This document shows positions 9,500 to 23,089 of a stretch of DNA of 64,000 bases, piece after piece. The notes beneath the pieces were generated by a model. That model worked only from the letters and a program-made list of their open reading frames with translations. It did not search any database and was not told the DNA's origin. The DNA comes from Cladorhizidae sp. MBARI D1340-BT2. Its lineage: Eukaryota > Porifera > Demospongiae > Poecilosclerida > Cladorhizidae. Made by a program: the position numbers and the translations under genes. Location of the stretch: the NCBI GenBank assembly GCA_028752905.1, contig JAQNBH010000013.1, positions 15,064,816-15,128,815 on the forward strand. Direction: 5' to 3'. The stretch's first letter is position 1; each line of letters begins with the position of its first letter.

Positions 9500-12400
9500 T
9501 AATATGTTTCTCATTTCCCCCCCAAAAATCTTGTTATTTTGCCGTAAAGCTCATAACTTTTCTACACTTTACCTAAAAAAGATAATTTTTATATCACCGG
9601 ATAGCCCTTCTAATTATCTGTCTTTTGTACGTGCCAAAATTTTGAGTACTCTTAAGTATTAGCAAGTTATGGTGATTTGAAGTGGTAAGGTTTGCGATCT
9701 TTCCTGGCGTTTTCCAGTTGCCAAAGCGGTGGCCTGCCAGTGAAAAACCACTACATTTATTGATAATCTGTTGACATGTTGCAGATAAGGGCCTTCTCTA
9801 TCAGTTGACAAAATCTGGGACTTTGGTCTTGTTAATTAGGGCAGTTATGAATTGTACTCTTACTTGATGCTAAACATGTTAGCTTCGTAGATTATCCACA
9901 CTTCACTGAATAGACTTGATGTATAGCTATTAAGATAGGACTCTCTAAGTGCTCTCTCTTGATACCAAACATCCATATATTCTGCACACTTCACTGTAAT
10001 GGACTTGCAAGATAGGTATCTCTCAGTGTTCTCTATCTTGAGCTAAACATGTTAGCTTCATAGATTCTCCACACTTCACTGAATAGACTTGATATATAGC
10101 TCTAAAGGTAGGCCTCTCTCTGTTCTCTCTCTTGATACCAAACATCCGTATATTCTGCATACATAGAATCACAAGATAGGTTTCTCTATGTGTTCTCTAT
10201 CTTGATGCTAAACAGGTTAGCTTCATAGATTCTCCACACTTCACTGTATAAACTTGATATATAGCTATTAAGATAGGTCTCTCCCTGTGCTCTCTGTTGA
10301 TATCAAACATCCATAATATTCTGCACACTTCACTGTAATGGACTTGATATGATTCGAATGATAGGTTTCATTATCTGTTCTCTATCTTGATATTTGCCCT
10401 AATTTGGTCTATAATATGTTTCTCATTTCCCCCCCAAAATCTTGTTATTTTGCCGTAAAGCTCATAACTTTTCTACACTTTACCCAAAAAAGATAATTTT
10501 TATATGACCGAATAGCCCTTCTAATTATCTGTCTTTTGTACGTGCCAAAATTTTGAGTACTCTAAGTATTAGCAAGTTATGGTAATTTGAAGTGGTAAGG
10601 TTTGCGATCTTTCCTGGCATTTTCCAGTTGCCAAAGCGGTGGCCTGCCAGTGAAAAACCACTACATTTATTGATAATCTGTTGACATGTTGCAGATAAGG
10701 GCCTTCTCTATCAGTTGACAAAATCTGGGACTTTGGTCTTGTTAATTAGGGCAGTTATGAATTGTACTCTTACTTGATGCTAAACATGTTAGCTTCGTAG
10801 ATTATCCACACTTCACTGAATAGACTTGATGTATAGCTATTAAGATAGGACTCTCTAAGTGCTCTCTCTTGATACCAAACATCCATATATTCTGCACACT
10901 TCACTGTAATGGACTTGCAAGATAGGTATCTCTCAGTGTTCTCTATCTTGAGCTAAACATGTTAGCTTCATAGATTCTCCACACTTCACTGAATAGACTT
11001 GATATATAGCTCTAAAGGTAGGCCTCTCTCTGTTCTCTCTCTTGATACCAAACATCCGTATATTCTGCATACATAGAATCACAAGATAGGTTTCTCTATG
11101 TGTTCTCTATCTTGATGCTAAACAGGTTAGCTTCATAGATTCTCCACACTTCACTGTATAAACTTGATATATAGCTATTAAGATAGGTCTCTCCCTGTGC
11201 TCTCTGTTGATATCAAACATCCATAATATTCTGCACACTTCACTGTAATGGACTTGATATGATTCGAATGATAGGTTTCATTATGTGTTCTCTATCTAGA
11301 TATTTGCCCTAATTTGGTCTATAATATGTTTCTCATTTCCCCCCCAAAAATCTTGTTATTTTGCCGTAAAGCTCATAACTTTTCTACACTTTACCTAAAA
11401 AAGATAATTTTTATATCACCGGATAGCCCTTCTAATTATCTGTCTTTTGTACGTGCCAAAATTTTGAGTACTCTAAGTATTAGCAAGTTATGGTGATTTG
11501 AAGTGGTAAGGTTTGCGATCTTTCCTGGCGTTTTCCAGTTGCCAAAGCGGTGGCCTGCCAGTGAAAAACCACTACATTTATTGATAATCTGTTGACATGT
11601 TGCAGATAAGGGCCTTCTCTATCAGTTGACAAAATCTGGGACTTTGGTCTTGTTAATTAGGGCAGTTATGAATTGTACTCTTACTTGATGCTAAACATGT
11701 TAGCTTCGTAGATTATCCACACTTCACTGAATAGACTTGATGTATAGCTATTAAGATAGGACTCTCTAAGTGCTCTCTCTTGATACCAAACATCCATATA
11801 TTCTGCACACTTCACTGTAATGGACTTGCAAGATAGGTATCTCTCAGTGTTCTCTATCTTGAGCTAAACATGTTAGCTTCATAGATTCTCCACACTTCAC
11901 TGAATAGACTTGATATATAGCTCTAAAGGTAGGCCTCTCTCTGTTCTCTCTCTTGATACCAAACATCCATATATTCTGCATACATAGAATCACAAGATAG
12001 GTTTCTCTATGTGTTCTCTATCTTGATGCTAAACAGGTTAGCTTCATAGATTCTCCACAGTTCACTGTATAAACTTGATATATAGCTATTAAGATAGGTC
12101 TCTCCCTGTGCTCTCTGTTGATATCAAACATCCATAATATTCTGCACACTTCACTGTAATGGACTTGATATGATTCGAATGATAGGTTTCATTATGTGTT
12201 CTCTATCTAGATATTTGCCCTAATTTGGTCTATAATATGTTTCTCATTTCCCCCCCAAAAATCTTGTTATTTTGCCGTAAAGCTCATAACTTTTCTACTC
12301 TTTACCCAAAAAAGATAATTTTTATATCACTGGATAGCCCTTCTAATTATCTGTCTTTTGTACGTGCCAAAATTTTGAGTACTCTAAGTATTAGCAAGTT

Positions 12401-13284
12401 ATGGTGATTTGAAGTGGTAAGGTTTGCGATCTTTCCTGGCGTTTTCCAGTTGCCAAAGCGGTGGCCTGCCAGTGAAAAACCACTACATTTATTGATAATC
12501 TGTTGACATGTTGCAGATAAGGGCCTTCTCTAACAGTTGACAAAATCTGGGACTTTGGTCTTGTTAATTAGGGCAGTTATGAATTGTACTCTTACTTGAT
12601 GCTAAACATGTTAGCTTCGTAGATTATCCACACTTCACTGAATAGACTTGATGTATAGCTATTAAGATAGGACTCTCTAAGTGCTCTCTCTTGATACCAA
12701 ACATCCATATATTCTGCACACTTCACTGTAATGGACTTGCAAGATAGGTATCTCTCAGTGTTCTCTATCTTGAGCTAAACATGTTAGCTTCATAGATTCT
12801 CCACACTTCACTGAATAGACTTGATATATAGCTCTAAAGGTAGGCCTCTCTCTGTTCTCTCTCTTGATACCAAACATCCGTATATTCTGCATACATAGAA
12901 TCACAAGATAGGTTTCTCTATGTGTTCTCTATCTTGATGCTAAACAGGTTAGCTTCATAGATTCTCCACACTTCACTGTATAAACTTGATATATAGCTAT
13001 TAAGATAGGTCTCTCCCTGTGCTCTCTGTTGATATCAAACATCCATAATATTCTGCACACTTCACTGTAATGGACTTGATATGATTCGAATGATAGGTTT
13101 CATTATGTGTTCTCTATCTAGATATTTGCCCTAATTTGGTCTATGTATAAACTTGATATATAGCTATTAAGATAGGTCTCTCCCTGTGCTCTCTGTTGAT
13201 ATCAAACATCCATAATATTCTGCACACTTCACTGTAATGGACTTGATATGATTCGAATGATAGGTTTCATTATGTGTTCTCTAT
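9474..13284. repeat. Array block 3: monomers U10-U13 (P T P Q*)
   Basis: Four monomers starting at 9474, 10386, 11296 and 12207. U10 has one extra T near 9652 (CTTAAGTATT). U11 is the first T-type monomer (C7A4, ATGACCG, GGTAATTT) and carries further private changes, including GGCATT at 10619. U12 carries CCACAGTTC in C1, the variant that always precedes a Q monomer. U13 is Q type with CACTGG at 12331 where the others have CACCGG. Confidence 0.83.
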
Positions 13285-13310
13285 CTAGATATTTGCCCTA
13301 ATTTGGTCTA
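13144..13310. repeat. 167-bp tandem duplication no. 3 (second copy)
   Basis: Same breakpoints. Lies between Q monomer U13 and P monomer U14. Confidence 0.93.
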
Positions 13311-16184
13311 TAATATGTTTCTCATTTCCCCCCCAAAAATCTTGTTATTTTGCCGTAAAGCTCATAACTTTTCTACACTTTACCTAAAAAAGATAATTTT
13401 TATATCACCGGATAGCCCTTCTAATTATCTGTCTTTTGTACGTGCCAAAATTTTGAGTACTCTAAGTATTAGCAAGTTATGGTGATTTGAAGTGGTAAGG
13501 TTTGCGATCTTTCCTGGCGTTTTCCAGTTGCCAAAGCGGTGGCCTGCCAGTGAAAAACCACTACATTTATTGATAATCTGTTGACATGTTGCAGATAAGG
13601 GCCTTCTCTATCAGTTGACAAAATCTGGGACTTTGGTCTTGTTAATTAGGGCAGTTATGAATTGTACTCTTACTTGATGCTAAACATGTTAGCTTCGTAG
13701 ATTATCCACACTTCACTGAATAGACTTGATGTATAGCTATTAAGATAGGACTCTCTAAGTGCTCTCTCTTGATACCAAACATCCATATATTCTGCACACT
13801 TCACTGTAATGGACTTGCAAGATAGGTATCTCTCAGTGTTCTCTATCTTGAGCTAAACATGTTAGCTTCATAGATTCTCCACACTTCACTGAATAGACTT
13901 GATATATAGCTCTAAAGGTAGGCCTCTCTCTGTTCTCTCTCTTGATACCAAACATCCGTATATTCTGCATACATAGAATCACAAGATAGGTTTCTCTATG
14001 TGTTCTCTATCTTGATGCTAAACAGGTTAGCTTCATAGATTCTCCACACTTCACTGTATAAACTTGATATATAGCTATTAAGATAGGTCTCTCCCTGTGC
14101 TCTCTGTTGATATCAAACATCCATAATATTCTGCACACTTCACTGTAATGGACTTGATATGATTCGAATGATAGGTTTCATTATGTGTTCTCTATCTAGA
14201 TATTTGCCCTAATTTGGTCTATAATATGTTTCTCATTTCCCCCCCAAAAATCTTGTTATTTTGCCGTAAAGCTCATAACTTTTCTACACTTTACCTAAAA
14301 AAGATAATTTTTATATCACCGGATAGCCCTTCTAATTATCTGTCTTTTGTACGTGCCAAAATTTTGAGTACTCTAAGTATTAGCAAGTTATGGTGATTTG
14401 AAGTGGTAAGGTTTGCGATCTTTCCTGGCGTTTTCCAGTTGCCAAAGCGGTGGCCTGCCAGTGAAAAACCACTACATTTATTGATAATCTGTTGACATGT
14501 TGCAGATAAGGGCCTTCTCTATCAGTTGACAAAATCTGGGACTTTGGTCTTGTTAATTAGGGCAGTTATGAATTGTACTCTTACTTGATGCTAAACATGT
14601 TAGCTTCGTAGATTATCCACACTTCACTGAATAGACTTGATGTATAGCTATTAAGATAGGACTCTCTAAGTGCTCTCTCTTGATACCAAACATCCATATA
14701 TTCTGCACACTTCACTGTAATGGACTTGCAAGATAGGTATCTCTCAGTGTTCTCTATCTTGAGCTAAACATGTTAGCTTCATAGATTCTCCACACTTCAC
14801 TGAATAGACTTGATATATAGCTCTAAAGGTAGGCCTCTCTCTGTTCTCTCTCTTGATACCAAACATCCGTATATTCTGCATACATAGAATCACAAGATAG
14901 GTTTCTCTATGTGTTCTCTATCTTGATGCTAAACAGGTTAGCTTCATAGATTCTCCACAGTTCACTGTATAAACTTGATATATAGCTATTAAGATAGGTC
15001 TCTCCCTGTGCTCTCTGTTGATATCAAACATCCATAATATTCTGCACACTTCACTGTAATGGACTTGATATGATTCGAATGATAGGTTTCATTATGTGTT
15101 CTCTATCTAGATATTTGCCCTAATTTGGTCTATAATATGTTTCTCATTTCCCCCCCAAAAATCTTGTTATTTTGCCGTAAAGCTCATAACTTTTCTACTC
15201 TTTACCCAAAAAAGATAATTTTTATATCACCGGATAGCCCTTCTAATTATCTGTCTTTTGTACGTGCCAAAATTTTGAGTACTCTAAGTATTAGCAAGTT
15301 ATGGTGATTTGAAGTGGTAAGGTTTGCGATCTTTCCTGGCGTTTTCCAGTTGCCAAAGCGGTGGCCTGCCAGTGAAAAACCACTACATTTATTGATAATC
15401 TGTTGACATGTTGCAGATAAGGGCCTTCTCTAACAGTTGACAAAATCTGGGACTTTGGTCTTGTTAATTAGGGCAGTTATGAATTGTACTCTTACTTGAT
15501 GCTAAACATGTTAGCTTCGTAGATTATCCACACTTCACTGAATAGACTTGATGTATAGCTATTAAGATAGGACTCTCTAAGTGCTCTCTCTTGATACCAA
15601 ACATCCATATATTCTGCACACTTCACTGTAATGGACTTGCAAGATAGGTATCTCTCAGTGTTCTCTATCTTGAGCTAAACATGTTAGCTTCATAGATTCT
15701 CCACACTTCACTGAATAGACTTGATATATAGCTCTAAAGGTAGGCCTCTCTCTGTTCTCTCTCTTGATACCAAACATCCGTATATTCTGCATACATAGAA
15801 TCACAAGATAGGTTTCTCTATGTGTTCTCTATCTTGATGCTAAACAGGTTAGCTTCATAGATTCTCCACACTTCACTGTATAAACTTGATATATAGCTAT
15901 TAAGATAGGTCTCTCCCTGTGCTCTCTGTTGATATCAAACATCCATAATATTCTGCACACTTCACTGTAATGGACTTGATATGATTCGAATGATAGGTTT
16001 CATTATGTGTTCTCTATCTAGATATTTGCCCTAATTTGGTCTATGTATAAACTTGATATATAGCTATTAAGATAGGTCTCTCCCTGTGCTCTCTGTTGAT
16101 ATCAAACATCCATAATATTCTGCACACTTCACTGTAATGGACTTGATATGATTCGAATGATAGATTTCATTATGTGTTCTCTAT
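13285..16184. repeat. Array block 4: monomers U14-U16 (P P Q*), 2900 bp
   Basis: Three monomers starting at 13285, 14196 and 15107, ending with a duplication. U15 carries CCACAGTTC in C1, and U16 is Q type with CTACTCTTT and CTAACAGTTG. The same order and length recur at 23064-25963, so this is a candidate higher-order unit. Confidence 0.85.
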
Positions 16185-16210
16185 CTAGATATTTGCCCTA
16201 ATTTGGTCTA
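16044..16210. repeat. 167-bp tandem duplication no. 4 (second copy)
   Basis: Same breakpoints, with a private GATAGATTTC in place of GATAGGTTTC near 16164. Lies between Q monomer U16 and P monomer U17. Confidence 0.93.
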
Positions 16211-19085
16211 TAATATGTTTCTCATTTCCCCCCCAAAAATCTTGTTATTTTGCCGTAAAGCTCATAACTTTTCTACACTTTACCTAAAAAAGATAATTTT
16301 TATATCACCGGATAGCCCTTCTAATTATCTGTCTTTTGTACGTGCCAAAATTTTGAGTACTCTAAGTATTAGCAAGTTATGGTGATTTGAAGTGGTAAGG
16401 TTTGCGATCTTTCCTGGCGTTTTCCAGTTGCCAAAGCGGTGGCCTGCCAGTGAAAAACCACTACATTTATTGATAATCTGTTGACATGTTGCAGATAAGG
16501 GCCTTCTCTATCAGTTGACAAAATCTGGGACTTTGGTCTTGTTAATTAGGGCAGTTATGAATTGTACTCTTACTTGATGCTAAACATGTTAGCTTCGTAG
16601 ATTATCCACACTTCACTGAATAGACTTGATGTATAGCTATTAAGATAGGACTCTCTAAGTGCTCTCTCTTGATACCAAACATCCATATATTCTGCACACT
16701 TCACTGTAATGGACTTGCAAGATAGGTATCTCTCAGTGTTCTCTATCTTGAGCTAAACATGTTAGCTTCATAGATTCTCCACACTTCACTGAATAGACTT
16801 GATATATAGCTCTAAAGGTAGGCCTCTCTCTGTTCTCTCTCTTGATACCAAACATCCGTATATTCTGCATACATAGAATCACAAGATAGGTTTCTCTATG
16901 TGTTCTCTATCTTGATGCTAAACAGGTTAGCTTCATAGATTCTCCACACTTCACTGTATAAACTTGATATATAGCTATTAAGATAGGTCTCTCCCTGTGC
17001 TCTCTGTTGATATCAAACATCCATAATATTCTGCACACTTCACTGTAATGGACTTGATATGATTCGAATGATAGGTTTCATTATGTGTTCTCTATCTTGA
17101 TATTTGCCCTTATTTGGTCTATAATATGTTTCTCATTTCCCCCCCCCAAAATCTTGTTATTTTGCCGTAAAGCTCATAACGTTTCTACACTTTACCCAAA
17201 AAAGATAATTTTTATATCACATGATAGCCCTTCTAATTATCTGTCTTTTGTACGTGCCAAAATTTTGAGTACTCTAAGTATTAGCAAGGTATGGTGATTT
17301 GAAGTGGTAAGGTTTGCGATCTTTCCTGGCGTTTTCCAGTTGCCAAAGCGGTGGCCTGCCAGTGAAAAACCACTACATTTATTGATAATCTGTTGACATG
17401 TTGCAGATAAGGGCCTTCTCTATCAGTTGACAAAATCTGGGACTTTGGTCTTGTTAATTAGGGCAGTTATGAATTGTACTCTTACTTGATGCTAAACATG
17501 TTAGCTTCGTAGATTATCCACACTTCACTGAATAGACTTGATGTATAGCTATTAAGATAGGACTCTCTAAGTGCTCTCTCTTGATACCAAACATCCATAT
17601 ATTCTGCACACTTCACTGTAATGGACTTGCAAGATAGGTATCTCTCAGTGTTCTCTATCTTGAGCTAAACATGTTAGCTTCATAGATTCTCCACACTTCA
17701 CTGAATAGACTTGATATATAGCTCTAAAGGTAGGCCTCTCTCTGTTCTCTCTCTTGATACCAAACATCCGTATATTCTGCATACATAGAATCACAAGATA
17801 GGTTTCTCTATGTGTTCTCTATCTTGATGCTAAACAGGTTAGCTTCATAGATTCTCCACAGTTCACTGTATAAACTTGATATATAGCTATTAAGATAGGT
17901 CTCTCCCTGTGCTCTCTGTTGATATCAAACATCCATAATATTCTGCACACTTCACTGTAATGGACTTGATATGATTCGAATGATAGGTTTCATTATGTGT
18001 TCTCTATCTAGATATTTGCCCTAATTTGGTCTATAATATGTTTCTCATTTCCCCCCCAAAAATCTTGTTATTTTGCCGTAAAGCTCATAACTTTTCTACT
18101 CTTTACCCAAAAAAGATAATTTTTATATCACCGGATAGCCCTTCTAATTATCTGTCTTTTGTACGTGCCAAAATTTTGAGTACTCTAAGTATTAGCAAGT
18201 TATGGTGATTTGAAGTGGTAAGGTTTGCGATCTTTCCTGGCGTTTTCCAGTTGCCAAAGCGGTGGCCTGCCAGTGAAAAACCACTACATTTATTGATAAT
18301 CTGTTGACATGTTGCAGATAAGGGCCTTCTCTAACAGTTGACAAAATCTGGGACTTTGGTCTTGTTAATTAGGGCAGTTATGAATTGTACTCTTACTTGA
18401 TGCTAAACATGTTAGCTTCGTAGATTATCCACACTTCACTGAATAGACTTGATGTATAGCTATTAAGATAGGACTCTCTAAGTGCTCTCTCTTGATACCA
18501 AACATCCATATATTCTGCACACTTCACTGTAATGGACTTGCAAGATAGGTATCTCTCAGTGTTCTCTATCTTGAGCTAAACATGTTAGCTTCATAGATTC
18601 TCCACACTTCACTGAATAGACTTGATATATAGCTCTAAAGGTAGGCCTCTCTCTGTTCTCTCTCTTGATACCAAACATCCGTATATTCTGCATACATAGA
18701 ATCACAAGATAGGTTTCTCTATGTGTTCTCTATCTTGATGCTAAACAGGTTAGCTTCATAGATTCTCCACACTTCACTGTATAAACTTGATATATAGCTA
18801 TTAAGATAGGTCTCTCCCTGTGCTCTCTGTTGATATCAAACATCCATAATATTCTGCACACTTCACTGTAATGGACTTGATATGATTCGAATGATAGGTT
18901 TCATTATGTGTTCTCTATCTAGATATTTGCCCTAATTTGGTCTATGTATAAACTTGATATATAGCTATTAAGATAGGTCTCTCCCTGTGCTCTCTGTTGA
19001 TATCAAACATCCATAATATTCTGCACACTTCACTGTAATGGACTTGATATGATTCGAATGATAGGTTTCATTATGTGTTCTCTAT
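16185..19085. repeat. Array block 5: monomers U17-U19 (P S Q*), 2901 bp
   Basis: Three monomers starting at 16185, 17096 and 18008. U18 is S type with CCCTTATTT, a C9A4 tract and CACATGAT, but also has CAAGGTATGG, shared with R; its C1 carries CCACAGTTC. U19 is Q type. The block looks like the P P Q* unit with its middle monomer replaced by S sequence up to the C1 junction. Confidence 0.82.
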
Positions 19086-19111
19086 CTAGATATTTGCCCT
19101 AATTTGGTCTA
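18945..19111. repeat. 167-bp tandem duplication no. 5 (second copy)
   Basis: Same breakpoints. Lies between Q monomer U19 and P monomer U20. Confidence 0.93.
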
Positions 19112-21074
19112 TAATATGTTTCTCATTTCCCCCCCAAAAATCTTGTTATTTTGCCGTAAAGCTCATAACTTTTCTACACTTTACCTAAAAAAGATAATTT
19201 TTATATCACCGGATAGCCCTTCTAATTATCTGTCTTTTGTACGTGCCAAAATTTTGAGTACTCTAAGTATTAGCAAGTTATGGTGATTTGAAGTGGTAAG
19301 GTTTGCGATCTTTCCTGGCGTTTTCCAGTTGCCAAAGCGGTGGCCTGCCAGTGAAAAACCACTACATTTATTGATAATCTGTTGACATGTTGCAGATAAG
19401 GGCCTTCTCTATCAGTTGACAAAATCTGGGACTTTGGTCTTGTTAATTAGGGCAGTTATGAATTGTACTCTTACTTGATGCTAAACATGTTAGCTTCGTA
19501 GATTATCCACACTTCACTGAATAGACTTGATGTATAGCTATTAAGATAGGACTCTCTAAGTGCTCTCTCTTGATACCAAACATCCATATATTCTGCACAC
19601 TTCACTGTAATGGACTTGCAAGATAGGTATCTCTCAGTGTTCTCTATCTTGAGCTAAACATGTTAGCTTCATAGATTCTCCACACTTCACTGAATAGACT
19701 TGATATATAGCTCTAAAGGTAGGCCTCTCTCTGTTCTCTCTCTTGATACCAAACATCCGTATATTCTGCATACATAGAATCACAAGATAGGTTTCTCTAT
19801 GTGTTCTCTATCTTGATGCTAAACAGGTTAGCTTCATAGATTCTCCACAGTTCACTGTATAAACTTGATATATAGCTATTAAGATAGGTCTCTCCCTGTG
19901 CTCTCTGTTGATATCAAACATCCATAATATTCTGCACACTTCACTGTAATGGACTTGATATGATTCGAATGATAGGTTTCATTATGTGTTCTCTATCTAG
20001 ATATTTGCCCTAATTTGGTCTATAATATGTTTCTCATTTCCCCCCCAAAAATCTTGTTATTTTGCCGTAAAGCTCATAACTTTTCTACTCTTTACCCAAA
20101 AAAGATAATTTTTATATCACCGGATAGCCCTTCTAATTATCTGTCTTTTGTACGTGCCAAAATTTTGAGTACTCTAAGTATTAGCAAGTTATGGTGATTT
20201 GAAGTGGTAAGGTTTGCGATCTTTCCTGGCGTTTTCCAGTTGCCAAAGCGGTGGCCTGCCAGTGAAAAACCACTACATTTATTGATAATCTGTTGACATG
20301 TTGCAGATAAGGGCCTTCTCTAACAGTTGACAAAATCTGGGACTTTGGTCTTGTTAATTAGGGCAGTTATGAATTGTACTCTTACTTGATGCTAAACATG
20401 TTAGCTTCGTAGATTATCCACACTTCACTGAATAGACTTGATGTATAGCTATTAAGATAGGACTCTCTAAGTGCTCTCTCTTGATACCAAACATCCATAT
20501 ATTCTGCACACTTCACTGTAATGGACTTGCAAGATAGGTATCTCTCAGTGTTCTCTATCTTGAGCTAAACATGTTAGCTTCATAGATTCTCCACACTTCA
20601 CTGAATAGACTTGATATATAGCTCTAAAGGTAGGCCTCTCTCTGTTCTCTCTCTTGATACCAAACATCCGTATATTCTGCATACATAGAATCACAAGATA
20701 GGTTTCTCTATGTGTTCTCTATCTTGATGCTAAACAGGTTAGCTTCATAGATTCTCCACACTTCACTGTATAAACTTGATATATAGCTATTAAGATAGGT
20801 CTCTCCCTGTGCTCTCTGTTGATATCAAACATCCATAATATTCTGCACACTTCACTGTAATGGACTTGATATGATTCGAATGATAGGTTTCATTATGTGT
20901 TCTCTATCTAGATATTTGCCCTAATTTGGTCTATGTATAAACTTGATATATAGCTATTAAGATAGGTCTCTCCCTGTGCTCTCTGTTGATATCAAACATC
21001 CATAATATTCTGCACACTTCACTGTAATGGACTTGATATGATTCGAATGATAGGTTTCATTATGTGTTCTCTAT
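19086..21074. repeat. Array block 6: monomers U20-U21 (P Q*), 1989 bp
   Basis: Two monomers starting at 19086 and 19997, ending with a duplication. The first has CCACAGTTC in C1 and the second is Q type with CTAACAGTTG. The same dimer recurs at 32675-34663. Confidence 0.86.
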
Positions 21075-21100
21075 CTAGATATTTGCCCTAATTTGGTCTA
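20934..21100. repeat. 167-bp tandem duplication no. 6 (second copy)
   Basis: Same breakpoints. Lies between Q monomer U21 and P monomer U22. Confidence 0.93.
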
Positions 21101-23063
21101 TAATATGTTTCTCATTTCCCCCCCAAAAATCTTGTTATTTTGCCGTAAAGCTCATAACTTTTCTACACTTTACCTAAAAAAGATAATTTTTATATCACCG
21201 GATAGCCCTTCTAATTATCTGTCTTTTGTACGTGCCAAAATTTTGAGTACTCTAAGTATTAGCAAGTTATGGTGATTTGAAGTGGTAAGGTTTGCGATCT
21301 TTCCTGGCGTTTTCCAGTTGCCAAAGCGGTGGCCTGCCAGTGAAAAACCACTACATTTATTGATAATCTGTTGACATGTTGCAGATAAGGGCCTTCTCTA
21401 TCAGTTGACAAAATCTGGGACTTTGGTCTTGTTAATTAGGGCAGTTATGAATTGTACTCTTACTTGATGCTAAACATGTTAGCTTCGTAGATTATCCACA
21501 CTTCACTGAATAGACTTGATGTATAGCTATTAAGATAGGACTCTCTAAGTGCTCTCTCTTGATACCAAACATCCATATATTCTGCACACTTCACTGTAAT
21601 GGACTTGCAAGATAGGTATCTCTCAGTGTTCTCTATCTTGAGCTAAACATGTTAGCTTCATAGATTCTCCACACTTCACTGAATAGACTTGATATATAGC
21701 TCTAAAGGTAGGCCTCTCTCTGTTCTCTCTCTTGATACCAAACATCCGTATATTCTGCATACATAGAATCACAAGATAGGTTTCTCTATGTGTTCTCTAT
21801 CTTGATGCTAAACAGGTTAGCTTCATAGATTCTCCACACTTCACTGTATAAACTTGATATATAGCTATTAAGATAGGTCTCTCCCTGTGCTCTCTGTTGA
21901 TATCAAACATCCATAATATTCTGCACACTTCACTGTAATGGACTTGATATGATTCGAATGATAGGTTTCATTATGTGTTCTCTATCTAGATATTTGCCCT
22001 AATTTGGTCTATAATATGTTTCTCATTTCCCCCCCAAAAATCTTGTTATTTTGCCGTAAAGCTCATAACTTTTCTACACTTTACCCAAAAAAGATAATTT
22101 TTATATCACCGGATAGCCCTTCTAATTATCTGTCTTTTGTACGTGCCAAAATTTTGAGTACTCTAAGTATTAGCAAGGTATGGTGATTTGAAGTGGTAAG
22201 GTTTGCGATCTTTCCTGGCGTTTTCCAGTTGCCAAAGCGGTGGCCTGCCAGTGAAAAACCACTACATTTATTGATAATCTGTTGACATGTTGCAGATAAG
22301 GGCCTTCTCTATCAGTTGACAAAATCTGGGACTTTGGTCTTGTTAATTAGGGCAGTTATGAATTGTACTCTTACTTGATGCTAAACATGTTAGCTTCGTA
22401 GATTATCCACACTTCACTGAATAGACTTGATGTATAGCTATTAAGATAGGACTCTCTAAGTGCTCTCTCTTGATACCAAACATCCATATATTCTGCACAC
22501 TTCACTGTAATGGACTTGCAAGATAGGTATCTCTCAGTGTTCTCTATCTTGAGCTAAACATGTTAGCTTCATAGATTCTCCACACTTCACTGAATAGACT
22601 TGATATATAGCTCTAAAGGTAGGCCTCTCTCTGTTCTCTCTCTTGATACCAAACATCCGTATATTCTGCATACATAGAATCACAAGATAGGTTTCTCTAT
22701 GTGTTCTCTATCTTGATGCTAAACAGGTTAGCTTCATAGATTCTCCACACTTCACTGTATAAACTTGATATATAGCTATTAAGATAGGTCTCTCCCTGTG
22801 CTCTCTGTTGATATCAAACATCCATAATATTCTGCACACTTCACTGTAATGGACTTGATATGATTCGAATGATAGGTTTCATTATGTGTTCTCTATCTAG
22901 ATATTTGCCCTAATTTGGTCTATGTATAAACTTGATATATAGCTATTAAGATAGGTCTCTCCCTGTGCTCTCTGTTGATATCAAACATCCATAATATTCT
23001 GCACACTTCACTGTAATGGACTTGATATGATTCGAATGATAGGTTTCATTATGTGTTCTCTAT
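21075..23063. repeat. Array block 7: monomers U22-U23 (P R*), 1989 bp
   Basis: Two monomers starting at 21075 and 21986. The second is R type with CTAGATATT at its start. It has the same length as the P Q* dimers beside it but a different second monomer, so block length and monomer type vary separately. Confidence 0.86.
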
Positions 23064-23089
23064 CTAGATATTTGCCCTAATTTGGTCTA
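22923..23089. repeat. 167-bp tandem duplication no. 7 (second copy)
   Basis: Same breakpoints. Lies between R monomer U23 and P monomer U24. Confidence 0.93.
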
